Part shown: piece after piece, positions 21,826 through 30,195 of the stretch
Layout: each line of letters starts with the position of its first letter
How positions within the stretch are numbered: position 1 is the first letter of the stretch
NCBI GenBank assembly: GCA_963643215.1
Contig: CAVIJY010000012.1
Span: forward strand, 1 to 37,292
Length of the DNA: 37,292 nucleotides
Direction: 5' to 3'
Source: Darwinimomas sp963643215
GTDB taxonomy: Bacteria; Bacillota; Clostridia; Lachnospirales; Lachnospiraceae
Translations under genes and position numbers: made by a program
Notes under the pieces: model-generated
The model's input: the letters and a program-made list of their open reading frames with translations, nothing else
What the model was told of the DNA's origin: nothing
Databases searched by the model: none

Positions 21826-23232
21826 ATGGCAGAGAAGAAGATGACGAAGGGACAGGAGCTCGAAAAGGCACTGACATGGTCTTACCCGAATATCGCGCAG
21901 ACACCTGACGCGGCAGATCAGAAGAAAAAAGCCGCACAGTTCTGCGAGGGCTACAAGAGCTTTATAGGAAGAGCGAAAACCGAGCGCGAATGTGTCAATG
22001 AAGCGGAGCTCATGCTCATAGAAGCAGGATATGAGAGATTTGATGTGGAAAAGACCTATAAGCCCGGCGATAAGGTATATGAAATAAACCGCGGCAAGGC
22101 GATCATCGCAACGACCTGGGGGAAGAAGCCGCTCACGGAGGGTGTGAGAATCGAAGGAGCTCATATCGACAGCCCTCGGCTTGATTTGAAGCCGAATCCG
22201 GCATATGAAAATGACGAGCTGGCATATCTCAAGACTCACTACTATGGCGGCATCCGCAAATACCAGTGGGGGACCATCCCGCTGGCGATGCACGGAACAG
22301 TGATCCGTCCGGATGGGACGAAGGCGAATATCTGCATAGGAGAGGATACGGAGGATCCCGTATTTTATATCAGCGATTTGCTTCCGCACCTGTCGCAGGA
22401 GCAGAACAAACGCCCCCTGAGCGAGGGACTCAAGGGAGAAGAGCTGAATATCATCATCGGATCATGGCCGTTTGAGGACGACTCACTTAAAGCTCCGTTT
22501 AAGCTTCTGGCATTACAATTGCTCAACGAGAAGTACGGCATCACGGAGAGAGATTTCGCCAGGGCGGAGATAGAGCTTGTGCCTGCATTTCCCCCGAGGG
22601 ATGTGGGACTTGACAGGAGCATGATCGGCGGATACGGACAGGATGACAGAGTATGTGCCTATCCTGCGCTGATTGCCGAGATAGAAGCCAAGAAGCCAAC
22701 ATATACTACAGTGACGATCCTGACGGATAAGGAGGAGATCGGCTCTGTAGGCAATACAGGCCTTGACTCGAACTATGTATATGATTATCTGTACTTCCTT
22801 GCAAAGAACAAAGGAGTAGAGGTAAAAGAGGTCTGCGCCAACTCCAAGTGTCTGTCTGCGGATGTCAACGCAGCCTATGATCCGACATTTCCGGATGTGT
22901 TCGAGAAGAGAAATGCATCATGGATCAATCACGGAACTGTGCTTACAAAGTATACCGGAGCAAGAGGCAAGTCGGGCTCTTCCGATGCAAGTGCGGAGTT
23001 CATGGGTGAGGTGACCGCTATCATGGACAATGCAGGGGTGTACTGGCAGATAGGTGAGCTGGGCAAGGTTGATATAGGCGGAGGCGGAACCATCGCAATG
23101 TATGTGGCCGGTATGAATATTGATGTAGTGGATCTCGGAGTACCGGTGCTGTCCATGCATTCGCCCTACGAGGTGGTGTCAAAACTGGATGTATACAATA
23201 CATATCTTGCCTTCAAGGCATTTTATAAATGA
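21826..23232 (+). CDS. M18 family aminopeptidase
   Basis: A 468-residue zinc aminopeptidase of family M18 (aminopeptidase I/aspartyl aminopeptidase fold, usually a cytoplasmic dodecamer) removing N-terminal residues in peptide turnover. Metal and catalytic motifs are EGAHIDSPRLDLKPNP, LTDKEEIGSVGNTG, SADVNAAYDP and the C-terminal VLSMHSPYEVVSKLDVYNTY. Length and motif order match clostridial M18 enzymes. AAAGGAGG lies 6 bases before the ATG. The leader contains a sizeable inverted repeat. A membrane-anchored foldase gene follows. Confidence 0.93.
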   Translation: MAEKKMTKGQELEKALTWSYPNIAQTPDAADQKKKAAQFCEGYKSFIGRAKTERECVNEAELMLIEAGYERFDVEKTYKPGDKVYEINRGKAIIATTWGKKPLTEGVRIEGAHIDSPRLDLKPNPAYENDELAYLKTHYYGGIRKYQWGTIPLAMHGTVIRPDGTKANICIGEDTEDPVFYISDLLPHLSQEQNKRPLSEGLKGEELNIIIGSWPFEDDSLKAPFKLLALQLLNEKYGITERDFARAEIELVPAFPPRDVGLDRSMIGGYGQDDRVCAYPALIAEIEAKKPTYTTVTILTDKEEIGSVGNTGLDSNYVYDYLYFLAKNKGVEVKEVCANSKCLSADVNAAYDPTFPDVFEKRNASWINHGTVLTKYTGARGKSGSSDASAEFMGEVTAIMDNAGVYWQIGELGKVDIGGGGTIAMYVAGMNIDVVDLGVPVLSMHSPYEVVSKLDVYNTYLAFKAFYK

Positions 23233-23275
23233 TTTGCATGTTAAATAGAAAATATTGATCGGGAGAACAGGTATC

Positions 23276-24559
23276 ATGGAAGAAAACAAGACAGTGAAGC
23301 CCCTGTCCAGGAAGGAACAGAGAGCCAGAGAGGAAGATCAGTCGCAGGCAAGAATCCGCAAGACGCTGATCGGCGTAGGCATCGTATGCGCTGTGCTGGC
23401 GGTTATCATGGTCATCAGCGATATCAATACGGAAAAGTCACGCACTGTTGCTGACAAAAATTTTGATTATATCACTGACGGAGCAGAGGTGGCGCTTCCG
23501 GAGTCATTCGGTACAGTCAGCAGTCTGGCACAGTACAAGGGTATAGAGATAGACAAGGGAACCGTCACCGAGACTACGGATGTACTGGTTGACTACTACA
23601 TCGCCAACGAACGCGAGGCGGATACCGTGGTCACGGATATCACCGACAGGGCGGCGCAGCTCGGAGACTTTGCAAATATCGACTATATGGGACTGATCGA
23701 CAATACCTCATTTGACGGAGGAACCGCGGTAGGTCAGGAGCTGGAGCTTGGGTCAGGCTCATATATAGAAGGCTTTGAGGACGGTGTGATAGGCATGAAC
23801 ATCGGGGATACAAAGACGCTGGAGCTGAAATTTCCTGATGACTACAGCAGCACTGATCTGGCCGGCAAGGATGTTAAGTTCATAGTTACATTGAACTCGC
23901 TGCAGACGAAGGCCGTCCCGGAGTTCACGAATGAATGGGTTAAGAAGCATACAGACGGCGAATTCACGGACACTGAGACATACAGAGCCGATTATAAGGT
24001 AAAGCTGGATAAACAGCGCACTATCGCCAATGCATACAGCAAGGGCTCGTCTGCCATCCAGGAGATCACCGATGCATCAGAGGTTACGGCGACTGCTGAC
24101 GGTATAAAGTATCTGTACAACAGCAACTACAGCATATATCAGCAGGAGGCGACATCGCAGGGCATGAGCCTTGAGATATATCTGCAGAACAATGGCTCCG
24201 ATCTTGCCACATTCAAGCGTAATCTTGCAACATATTCAGAGACAACCGCCGAGCAGGTAGCGGTCATGGACGCAATTTATGCGGCAGAGGGCATGACGCT
24301 GACGGATGAGGACAAGGCGAATCTGGAGCTTGTCATAGGAATGGATGTAGAGGAGGCTCTCGAGAGCTATTCGCAGGAGTGGATAGATCTGAATGAGAAG
24401 CTGACCAAGATAGTGCTGTATGTATATGACAATGCTGTGCAGAAGCCGGAGGAGACCGAGGCCGAGACCAGTGCTGCAGAGACGACGGCAGGGGAAGCGG
24501 CGAGCGAGACAACTGCGGCTGCTACAACTTCAGCTGATACAACTGCAGCTGCGAACTGA
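23276..24559 (+). CDS. Membrane-anchored FKBP/trigger-factor-like foldase
   Basis: A 427-residue protein. A charged cytoplasmic N terminus is followed by one membrane anchor (about 32-50, TLIGVGIVCAVLAVIMVIS). An FKBP-type PPIase domain follows (about 125-205, with IDYMGLIDNTSFDGG and IEGFEDGVIGMNIGDTKTLELKFPDDY), then an alpha-helical trigger-factor C-terminal-like region (about 205-390) and a ~35-residue Glu/Thr/Ala/Ser tail. It lacks the ribosome-binding signature domain, so it should act outside the membrane on exported proteins. The low-complexity tail could span the wall. GGGAG precedes the ATG at 23276. Confidence 0.83.
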   Translation: MEENKTVKPLSRKEQRAREEDQSQARIRKTLIGVGIVCAVLAVIMVISDINTEKSRTVADKNFDYITDGAEVALPESFGTVSSLAQYKGIEIDKGTVTETTDVLVDYYIANEREADTVVTDITDRAAQLGDFANIDYMGLIDNTSFDGGTAVGQELELGSGSYIEGFEDGVIGMNIGDTKTLELKFPDDYSSTDLAGKDVKFIVTLNSLQTKAVPEFTNEWVKKHTDGEFTDTETYRADYKVKLDKQRTIANAYSKGSSAIQEITDASEVTATADGIKYLYNSNYSIYQQEATSQGMSLEIYLQNNGSDLATFKRNLATYSETTAEQVAVMDAIYAAEGMTLTDEDKANLELVIGMDVEEALESYSQEWIDLNEKLTKIVLYVYDNAVQKPEETEAETSAAETTAGEAASETTAAATTSADTTAAAN

Positions 24560-24569
24560 GAGAAATCAG

Positions 24570-25232
24570 ATGATGAAGCTGAATGTTTTATACGAGGATA
24601 AAGAACTGATTGTCGTGATCAAGCCGGCCGGAGTGCAGTCCCAATCGACGGGATCGTTTCAGGATGACATGGTCAGCCTGATAAAGAAGCACATAGTTGA
24701 GGAGACACAGCAGACAGCCGAACCGTATGTGGGCGTGGTGCATAGACTTGATACCATGGTAGAGGGCGTGATGGTTTATGCTAAAACAAAGGACGCCGCG
24801 GCGAGTCTGTGCCGTCAGGTTAAGGAAGGCAGCATAGGAAAGAAATACCAGGCGGTACTGTCCGGCATACCGAAGGATAAAAGCGCTAGACTGACGGACT
24901 ATCTGGCACAGGATCCTAAAAGCAACCTCTCGCATGTGGTCGGGGCCAAGGATGCCGGCGCAAAGCCCGCAGAGCTGAGCTACCGGCTCCTGGACAAGAA
25001 GTTCGTAGGCGGCGAGCAGCTCTCCCGTGTAGAGATTGAGCTGATCACAGGCCGCCATCACCAGATACGGGTACAATTCGCGTCAAGAGGCTGGCCTGTG
25101 CTGGGGGATGTCAAGTACGGATCCAGAAAGGCGGACAGGCTGTATCTCGTATCCAACGAAATCAGCTTCATCCATCCGAAGACAAAAAAGAAGATGACAT
25201 ACACGGGCTGTGAGCTTCAGATACCACAGTAA
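24570..25232 (+). CDS. RluA family RNA pseudouridine synthase
   Basis: A 220-residue pseudouridine synthase without an S4 domain, converting specific uridines in rRNA or tRNA. The catalytic motif VGVVHRLDTMVEGVMVYAKT has the essential aspartate in HRLD, but the usual RxTSG following residues are altered to TMVEG. The later motifs ITGRHHQIRVQFASRGWPVLGDVKYG and HPKTKKKMTYTG are standard. The start is ATG 24570 or the adjacent ATG 24573; GAGAG lies just upstream. A longer in-frame extension overlaps the low-complexity end of the preceding gene and is not credible. Confidence 0.9.
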   Translation: MMKLNVLYEDKELIVVIKPAGVQSQSTGSFQDDMVSLIKKHIVEETQQTAEPYVGVVHRLDTMVEGVMVYAKTKDAAASLCRQVKEGSIGKKYQAVLSGIPKDKSARLTDYLAQDPKSNLSHVVGAKDAGAKPAELSYRLLDKKFVGGEQLSRVEIELITGRHHQIRVQFASRGWPVLGDVKYGSRKADRLYLVSNEISFIHPKTKKKMTYTGCELQIPQ

Positions 25233-25248
25233 GCCCGGATAAAACGAG

Positions 25249-25314
25249 AAAGCCGCCGCATCGGCTGTGCAATACTGCTTTGAGGCAGTGCAGCATGGCT
25301 GATGCGGCGGCTTT
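25249..25314. terminator. Bidirectional terminator between pseudouridine synthase and 3D-domain genes
   Basis: 14-bp perfect outer stem AAAGCCGCCGCATC/GATGCGGCGGCTTT with an internal secondary stem (ACTGC...GCAGT). A/T ends on both strands. Confidence 0.88.
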
Positions 25315-25328
25315 TACAATATGCGGGT

Positions 25329-26012
25329 TTACTGGGCGATCGCTATCCATACATTGGCATAATTCCAGCCTTTATCGGTTATAGCGCAGGCCTGCGAGTA
25401 TGAGTCAAAGAAAATATCTATCCAGCCCTCGCTCTCGATATGATAGTCACCGCGGTCTTCTATCGTATATACGCTGTCATAGCGGCTGTCAAGCGGACCG
25501 TTGGAGTATTCGACGATGATTTGCGTTCCGAGCGGAAGAGAAGAGGAATATGCGACTGTATGATTGGATGTGGCGCCCTTGCCGGAAGCAGTCATATTGC
25601 CGTATTGCTCAGACCAGGTATAGCCGGACATTTTGTGTGAGCCCTGATAGGCACCTTTTTTATAGGTGATGCCTCCGCAGATGACAGTTTCATCATCTAC
25701 ATGTGTGAGTGAGCCGGACTGAGTGGTTTTGACAGAACGGTTGGAGCCGGACACTCCGGGACCTGCATTGCGCAGCTGTTCAAGTTTGGTCATGTATGCC
25801 GTCTCGGCCGGAGCTGTCTCATAGGAGCTGTCGCTTTCGGCCGGATCAGATGTCTGTGCGGCTGTCTCTTCCTGCTGAGCAGATTCATAGGGCGCGGTCT
25901 CTACAAGCACGGCATCAATATCCGTGTCCTGAGGCTCGGCCCAGGCGGTGCATGCAGCAACCGCAGACACAAAGACTGCCATGGCGGCAGTCAGCATTTT
26001 TCTTTTCAACAT
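25329..26012 (-). CDS. Secreted 3D-domain protein (RlpA/lytic-transglycosylase-like fold)
   Basis: A 227-residue exported protein. A signal peptide (about 1-26) is followed by a low-complexity Glu/Thr/Ala linker to ~75. The C-terminal part carries a '3D' domain: TASGKGATSNHTVAYSSSLPLGTQIIVEY, SVYTIEDRGDY and IDIFFDSYSQACAI, with the aspartates that name the domain and that are catalytic in MltA-type enzymes. Relatives are resuscitation or cell-wall remodelling proteins. The start at 26012 has AAAGGAGG 9 bases upstream. It converges on the pseudouridine synthase gene and is divergent from hrcA. Confidence 0.87.
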   Translation of the reverse strand: MLKRKMLTAAMAVFVSAVAACTAWAEPQDTDIDAVLVETAPYESAQQEETAAQTSDPAESDSSYETAPAETAYMTKLEQLRNAGPGVSGSNRSVKTTQSGSLTHVDDETVICGGITYKKGAYQGSHKMSGYTWSEQYGNMTASGKGATSNHTVAYSSSLPLGTQIIVEYSNGPLDSRYDSVYTIEDRGDYHIESEGWIDIFFDSYSQACAITDKGWNYANVWIAIAQ

Positions 26013-26324
26013 TGCTAGGAGCCTCCTTTGCAACGCCAATTATATATGAAGAAAGTTTTTTGTGTCAAAGGTTTAGCCGCATTTTTAAGCGAATTTAAAG
26101 ATAAATAAGCCCGCAAAGCAAGATATTACGCCAAATGATATGAAAGAATGCAGTAAATACGCGAGCTTGAGAGCATGATATGAGAACGCACGGTGTAAAA
26201 ATATGATGAATCGCAGAGGCGGGAATGGACTTCATAATATCGACAGAATATGAGTGAATTGTGTGTTACAGCTTAGGGCAGATATCTTTCGACAGCATTT
26301 TACTTCACATTTTTCTGCTAAATT

Positions 26325-26372
26325 TGGTTCGGGTGCACCCGAATCTCCGGTTGCTCGGATTCCCGTCACAAT
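26325..26372 (-). repeat. Dispersed repeat, copy E (inverted)
   Basis: The core GGTTCGGGTGCACCCGAA is followed by TCTCCGGTTGCTCGGATTCCCGTCACAAT-type sequence (26339-26372), which in reverse reads like the second half of copy A/C plus a shortened first half. It lies 18 bp upstream of the hrcA -35 box. Confidence 0.75.
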
Positions 26373-26389
26373 ATCTTCACATAAATCAG

Positions 26390-26418
26390 TTGACAAACAC
26401 GGGGGCAAGGAGTAAATT
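26390..26418 (+). promoter_or_regulatory. Promoter of the hrcA operon
   Basis: TTGACA (26390-26395), 17-bp spacer, TAAATT (26413-26418), immediately before the CIRCE element. Confidence 0.7.
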
Positions 26419-26432
26419 ATGAAACGTAGATA

Positions 26433-26459
26433 TTAGCACTCTAATAAAGCGAGTGCTAA
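26433..26459. promoter_or_regulatory. CIRCE operator (HrcA binding site)
   Basis: TTAGCACTC, 9-bp spacer, GAGTGCTAA: an exact match to the CIRCE consensus, starting 15 bp after the -10 box, so it would be near the start of the transcript. HrcA bound here represses the operon at normal temperature. Confidence 0.98.
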
Positions 26460-26481
26460 CAAAGACAAAAGAAGGGCAGAG

Positions 26482-27555
26482 ATGGAACTGGACGAAAGAA
26501 AAGTTATCATATTGAAGGCTATCATCAGAAGCTACATGGAGACGGGCGTTCCGGTCGGATCGCGGACGCTGTCCAAGCTGCCCGATCTTGCAGTCAGCTC
26601 CGCTACGATACGCAACGAGATGAGCGATCTGGAGGAGATGGGATATATCGTTCAGCCGCATACATCCGCAGGGAGGATTCCGACAGACAAGGGATACCGA
26701 TTCTATGTGGATGAGCTCATGAAGGAGAAGGATCACGAGGTACAGGAATTCAAGGGTCTGGTGATTCAGCGAGTCGATAAGCTGGAGGATGTGCTCAGAC
26801 AGGTAGCGAAGATGCTGGCAAGCAACACGCAGTATGCAACCATGATCAGCGGGCCGAGCTATCACAAGACGAGGATCAAGTTTATGCAGCTGTCGCGGAT
26901 GGAGCACAGAAGACTTCTTGTGGCGACTGTATTTGAGAGAAATATCATCAACAACAAGATCATCGAGGTCCCTGAGGATCTGACGGAGAAGGATGTCACG
27001 GATCTGAACATGCTTTTAAACACAAGCCTTACGGGGCTTACCGTGGACGAGATCGGGCTCAGCAAGATCACCAAGTTGAAGGACTCAGCAGGGCATTATG
27101 AACCGATAGTGGATCTGGTGCTCAGGGAGCTGTCCAGAGCATTTGAGGATGCGGAGACCGACGGACCGGTGTTTACCAGCGGGGCAACCAATATACTCAA
27201 ATATCCCGAGCTTGCGGACGGCGACAATGCCACAAAGATCATAGACGCATTTGAACAGAAGAGCTCGATCCGGGATATGTTTGAGGATATAAACAGCGAT
27301 CCGGCAAACAGTGATCCGGAGAGCAGCGGAAAGATCAAGGTTTTTATAGGTGACGAGAATCCGGTCGAGGAAATGAAGGATTTCAGCCTGGTTACCGCCA
27401 ATTATGAATTCGGCGAGGGCGTGAAGGGAACGATCGGAATCGTAGGACCTAAGAGAATGAACTATGATAAGGTACTCGGGACGCTGAGATCGGTTATGAA
27501 CGGGCTGGACGAACAGTTCAAAGAGATGACCGAAGGCGACGGGAAGCAGGCATAG
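26482..27555 (+). CDS. hrcA: Heat-inducible transcription repressor HrcA
   Basis: A 357-residue repressor of class I heat-shock genes. The N-terminal winged helix (VIILKAIIRSYMETGVPVGSRTLSK...VSSATIRNEMSDLEEMGYIVQPHTSAGRIPTDKGYRFYVD) is the strongly conserved DNA-binding part. The C-terminal GTIGIVGPKRMNYDKVLGTLRSV is the usual family ending. It is preceded by a perfect CIRCE and followed by grpE, dnaK and dnaJ, the classic Firmicute order. Confidence 0.98.
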   Translation: MELDERKVIILKAIIRSYMETGVPVGSRTLSKLPDLAVSSATIRNEMSDLEEMGYIVQPHTSAGRIPTDKGYRFYVDELMKEKDHEVQEFKGLVIQRVDKLEDVLRQVAKMLASNTQYATMISGPSYHKTRIKFMQLSRMEHRRLLVATVFERNIINNKIIEVPEDLTEKDVTDLNMLLNTSLTGLTVDEIGLSKITKLKDSAGHYEPIVDLVLRELSRAFEDAETDGPVFTSGATNILKYPELADGDNATKIIDAFEQKSSIRDMFEDINSDPANSDPESSGKIKVFIGDENPVEEMKDFSLVTANYEFGEGVKGTIGIVGPKRMNYDKVLGTLRSVMNGLDEQFKEMTEGDGKQA

Positions 27556-27558
27556 GCT

Positions 27559-28281
27559 ATGAATAAAAGAAAGAGAAGGAAGGCCGCGAAGGCATCGGCC
27601 GGGGATATGCAGAATATGTTTAATGAACAGAAAAGCAGCACATGTGATGCCGAGCAGGCAAAGCAGCAGACATCAGCACAGACAGAAATGAAGCCGGAGA
27701 GCGCTGTGCAGAGCAATGCCGCGGAATGCGAAGCGCAGACAGCGCAGAGCAGACCCGAGGCGGCGGATGCCGATACGCAGGGCAGCTCGCAGAGCGAGGC
27801 ATCATTCAGCAAAGAGAGCGCCGAACAGATTGAGGCCGTGAGAGCTGAATATGAAGAGAAGATAGCGAAGCTCACGGATCAGCTCAAGAGAAGCATGGCC
27901 GAGTTTGACAACTACAGAAAACGGACAGAGCAGGAGAAGCTGAGCATGTTCGACCGGGGAGTTTCCAGCGTGGCTGAGAAGATACTTCCTACGGTGGACA
28001 ATTTTGAAAGAGCCATGGCAAGCGAGCCTGACTCTGAGGAGGCAAAAGCATTCGTGTCGGGGATGGAGCTGGTTTACAAGAGCTTTATGAAGACACTGGA
28101 AGATATAGGCATCAAGCCGATAGAATGCGTCGGCAGGGAATTTGACCCGAATCTTCATCATGCCGTGATGCATGAGGATGACGATTCAGGCGAACAGAAT
28201 ATCATAACGGAGGAATTCCAGAAAGGATATACGCTCAAGGACAAAGTCATCAGATGCAGCATGGTCAAAGTGAAGAACTAA
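27559..28281 (+). CDS. grpE: Nucleotide exchange factor GrpE
   Basis: A 240-residue DnaK cochaperone that releases ADP from DnaK. An unusually long, low-complexity N terminus (about 90 residues rich in Gln, Ala, Ser, Glu) precedes the coiled-coil region (LTDQLKRSMAEFDNYRKRTEQEKLSMFDRG) and the GrpE beta domain (REFDPNLHHAVMHEDDD...ITEEFQKGYTLKDKVIRCSMVKV). It begins 3 bp after the hrcA stop. The C-terminal portion is standard, so function is expected to be normal. Confidence 0.98.
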   Translation: MNKRKRRKAAKASAGDMQNMFNEQKSSTCDAEQAKQQTSAQTEMKPESAVQSNAAECEAQTAQSRPEAADADTQGSSQSEASFSKESAEQIEAVRAEYEEKIAKLTDQLKRSMAEFDNYRKRTEQEKLSMFDRGVSSVAEKILPTVDNFERAMASEPDSEEAKAFVSGMELVYKSFMKTLEDIGIKPIECVGREFDPNLHHAVMHEDDDSGEQNIITEEFQKGYTLKDKVIRCSMVKVKN

Positions 28282-28317
28282 ATCAGTAAAATATTTCCGA
28301 GAACGGAGGACAGATAT

Positions 28318-30186
28318 ATGAGTAAGATAATTGGTATAGACCTTGGTACAACAAACAGCTGTGTAGCGGTAATGGAGGGCGGAAAGCCCGTAGTCATCCC
28401 CAACAGTGAGGGGTCGAGAACAACACCGTCAGTTGTTGCATTTACGAAGAACGGCGAGAGACTGGTCGGTGAGCTGGCAAAGCGTCAGGCAGTGACCAAC
28501 GCGGAGAGAACTATCTCTTCCATAAAGAGACATATGGGAACCGATTACAAGGTAACCATCGACGGAAAGAGCTACACTCCTCAGGAGATCTCAGCTATGA
28601 TTCTCCAGAAGCTGAAGGCAGATGCAGAGGCATATCTTGGAGAGAAGGTTACGGAGGCGGTCATCACTGTTCCGGCATACTTCAACGATGCACAGCGTCA
28701 GGCAACGAAGGACGCAGGCAAGATAGCCGGACTTGATGTAAAGCGTATCATCAACGAGCCTACGGCGGCTGCACTGGCATACGGCCTGGACAACGAAGCA
28801 GAGAAGAAGATCATGGTATATGATCTGGGCGGCGGTACATTTGATGTTTCCATCATCGAGATAGGCGACGGTGTCATCGAGGTTCTTGCAACAAACGGTG
28901 ATACACATCTGGGCGGAGATGATTTTGATACTATCATCACGAACTGGATGATCAGCGAGTTCAAGAAGACCGAGGGCGTAGACCTGTCGACTGACAAGAT
29001 GGCGGTACAGAGACTCAGAGAGGCCGCAGAGAAGGCGAAGAAGGAGCTTTCAAGCGCTGTTACTACAAATATCAACCTGCCCTTCATCACGGCGACGGCT
29101 GACGGGCCCAAGCATCTTGATATGAATCTGACGAGAGCGAAGTTTGATGAGCTCACAAGAGATCTCATCGAGAGGACGGCGCTTCCGGTACAGAACGCCA
29201 TGAAGGATGCAGGACTTCAGTATTCGGATCTGGGCAAGGTTCTTCTGGTCGGCGGATCAACACGTATGCTGAGCGCACAGGAGAAGGTAAAGCAGCTGAC
29301 AGGGCAGGAGCCTTCAAAGACGCTGAATCCCGATGAGTGCGTGGCCATCGGTGCCTGCATCCAGGGCGGCAAGCTTGCGGGAGATTCCGCAGCCGGAGAT
29401 GTCCTGCTGCTGGATGTCACACCGCTGTCACTGTCCATCGAGACTCTCGGCGGAGTAGCTACAAAGCTGATCGAGAGAAATACAACCATCCCGACCAAGA
29501 AGTCGCAGGTATTCTCGACGGCTGAGGACAATCAGAGCGCGGTAGATATCCATGTCGTACAGGGTGAGCGCCAGTTCGCAAGAGACAACAAGACACTCGG
29601 CCAGTTCAGACTTGACGGAATCCTTCCGGCAAGGAGAGGCGTTCCGCAGATCGAGGTCACATTTGATATCGACGCCAACGGCATCGTCAATGTATCCGCA
29701 AAGGATCTGGGAACAGGCAAGGAGCAACATATCACGATCACATCCGGCTCCAACATGAGCGATGCGGATATAGAGAAGGCAGTCAAGGAAGCCGCTGAGT
29801 ATGAGGCTTCCGATAAGAAGAGGAAGGAAAACATCGATGAGTACAATGATGCTCAGGCGATGGTAGCATCCTTTGAGAAGTCTCTTGAGGAGGTCGGCGA
29901 CAAGGTCGGCGCTACCGAGAAGGCTGCTGCTGAGGCAGATCTTTCGGCGCTGAAGGCAGCTATCGAGAGAGCACCGATAGATCAGATCACAGACGATCAG
30001 ATCGCGGATATAAAGGCGGCCAAGGAGAAGCTGATGAATACCATGCAGCCGATAGCTCAGAAGGTTTACGAGCAGGCACAGGCTGCTTCGGGCGCACAGG
30101 GCGGCGCTCAGGCCGGACCGGCTCCGGAGTCCTCGGACAACGGCGCCAATGACGGATATGTAGACGGAGATTTCAAGGAGGTCTGA
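28318..30186 (+). CDS. dnaK: Molecular chaperone DnaK (Hsp70)
   Basis: A 622-residue Hsp70. It opens with the canonical IGIDLGTTNSCVAVMEGG; the ATPase domain continues with VPAYFNDAQRQATKDAGKIAGL, INEPTAAALAYGLD, VYDLGGGTFDVSIIEI and VLLVGGSTRML. The substrate domain contains LLDVTPLSLSIETLGG and IEVTFDIDANGIVNVSAKD. The tail is Gly/Ala/Gln-rich and ends DGDFKEV as in many Firmicute DnaKs. The absence of the insert found in Gram-negative DnaK fits a Firmicute. GGAGG precedes the ATG. It is the third gene of the CIRCE-controlled operon. Confidence 0.99.
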   Translation: MSKIIGIDLGTTNSCVAVMEGGKPVVIPNSEGSRTTPSVVAFTKNGERLVGELAKRQAVTNAERTISSIKRHMGTDYKVTIDGKSYTPQEISAMILQKLKADAEAYLGEKVTEAVITVPAYFNDAQRQATKDAGKIAGLDVKRIINEPTAAALAYGLDNEAEKKIMVYDLGGGTFDVSIIEIGDGVIEVLATNGDTHLGGDDFDTIITNWMISEFKKTEGVDLSTDKMAVQRLREAAEKAKKELSSAVTTNINLPFITATADGPKHLDMNLTRAKFDELTRDLIERTALPVQNAMKDAGLQYSDLGKVLLVGGSTRMLSAQEKVKQLTGQEPSKTLNPDECVAIGACIQGGKLAGDSAAGDVLLLDVTPLSLSIETLGGVATKLIERNTTIPTKKSQVFSTAEDNQSAVDIHVVQGERQFARDNKTLGQFRLDGILPARRGVPQIEVTFDIDANGIVNVSAKDLGTGKEQHITITSGSNMSDADIEKAVKEAAEYEASDKKRKENIDEYNDAQAMVASFEKSLEEVGDKVGATEKAAAEADLSALKAAIERAPIDQITDDQIADIKAAKEKLMNTMQPIAQKVYEQAQAASGAQGGAQAGPAPESSDNGANDGYVDGDFKEV

Positions 30187-30195
30187 TAGTTTCTG

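Larger units (their letters stand above)
26013..26481. other. Intergenic region between the 3D-domain gene and hrcA
   Basis: 469 bp without a gene. Its right part holds repeat copy E, a promoter and the CIRCE operator. The left ~300 bp is AT-rich and shows nothing recognisable beyond the minus-strand ribosome site at ~26021-26028. Confidence 0.65.

Noticed and set aside
24420..24569. 50-residue N-terminal extension of the pseudouridine synthase
   Set aside because: It is the Arg/Gln-rich antisense-frame reading of the preceding gene's Ala/Thr/Glu tail and has no ribosome site.
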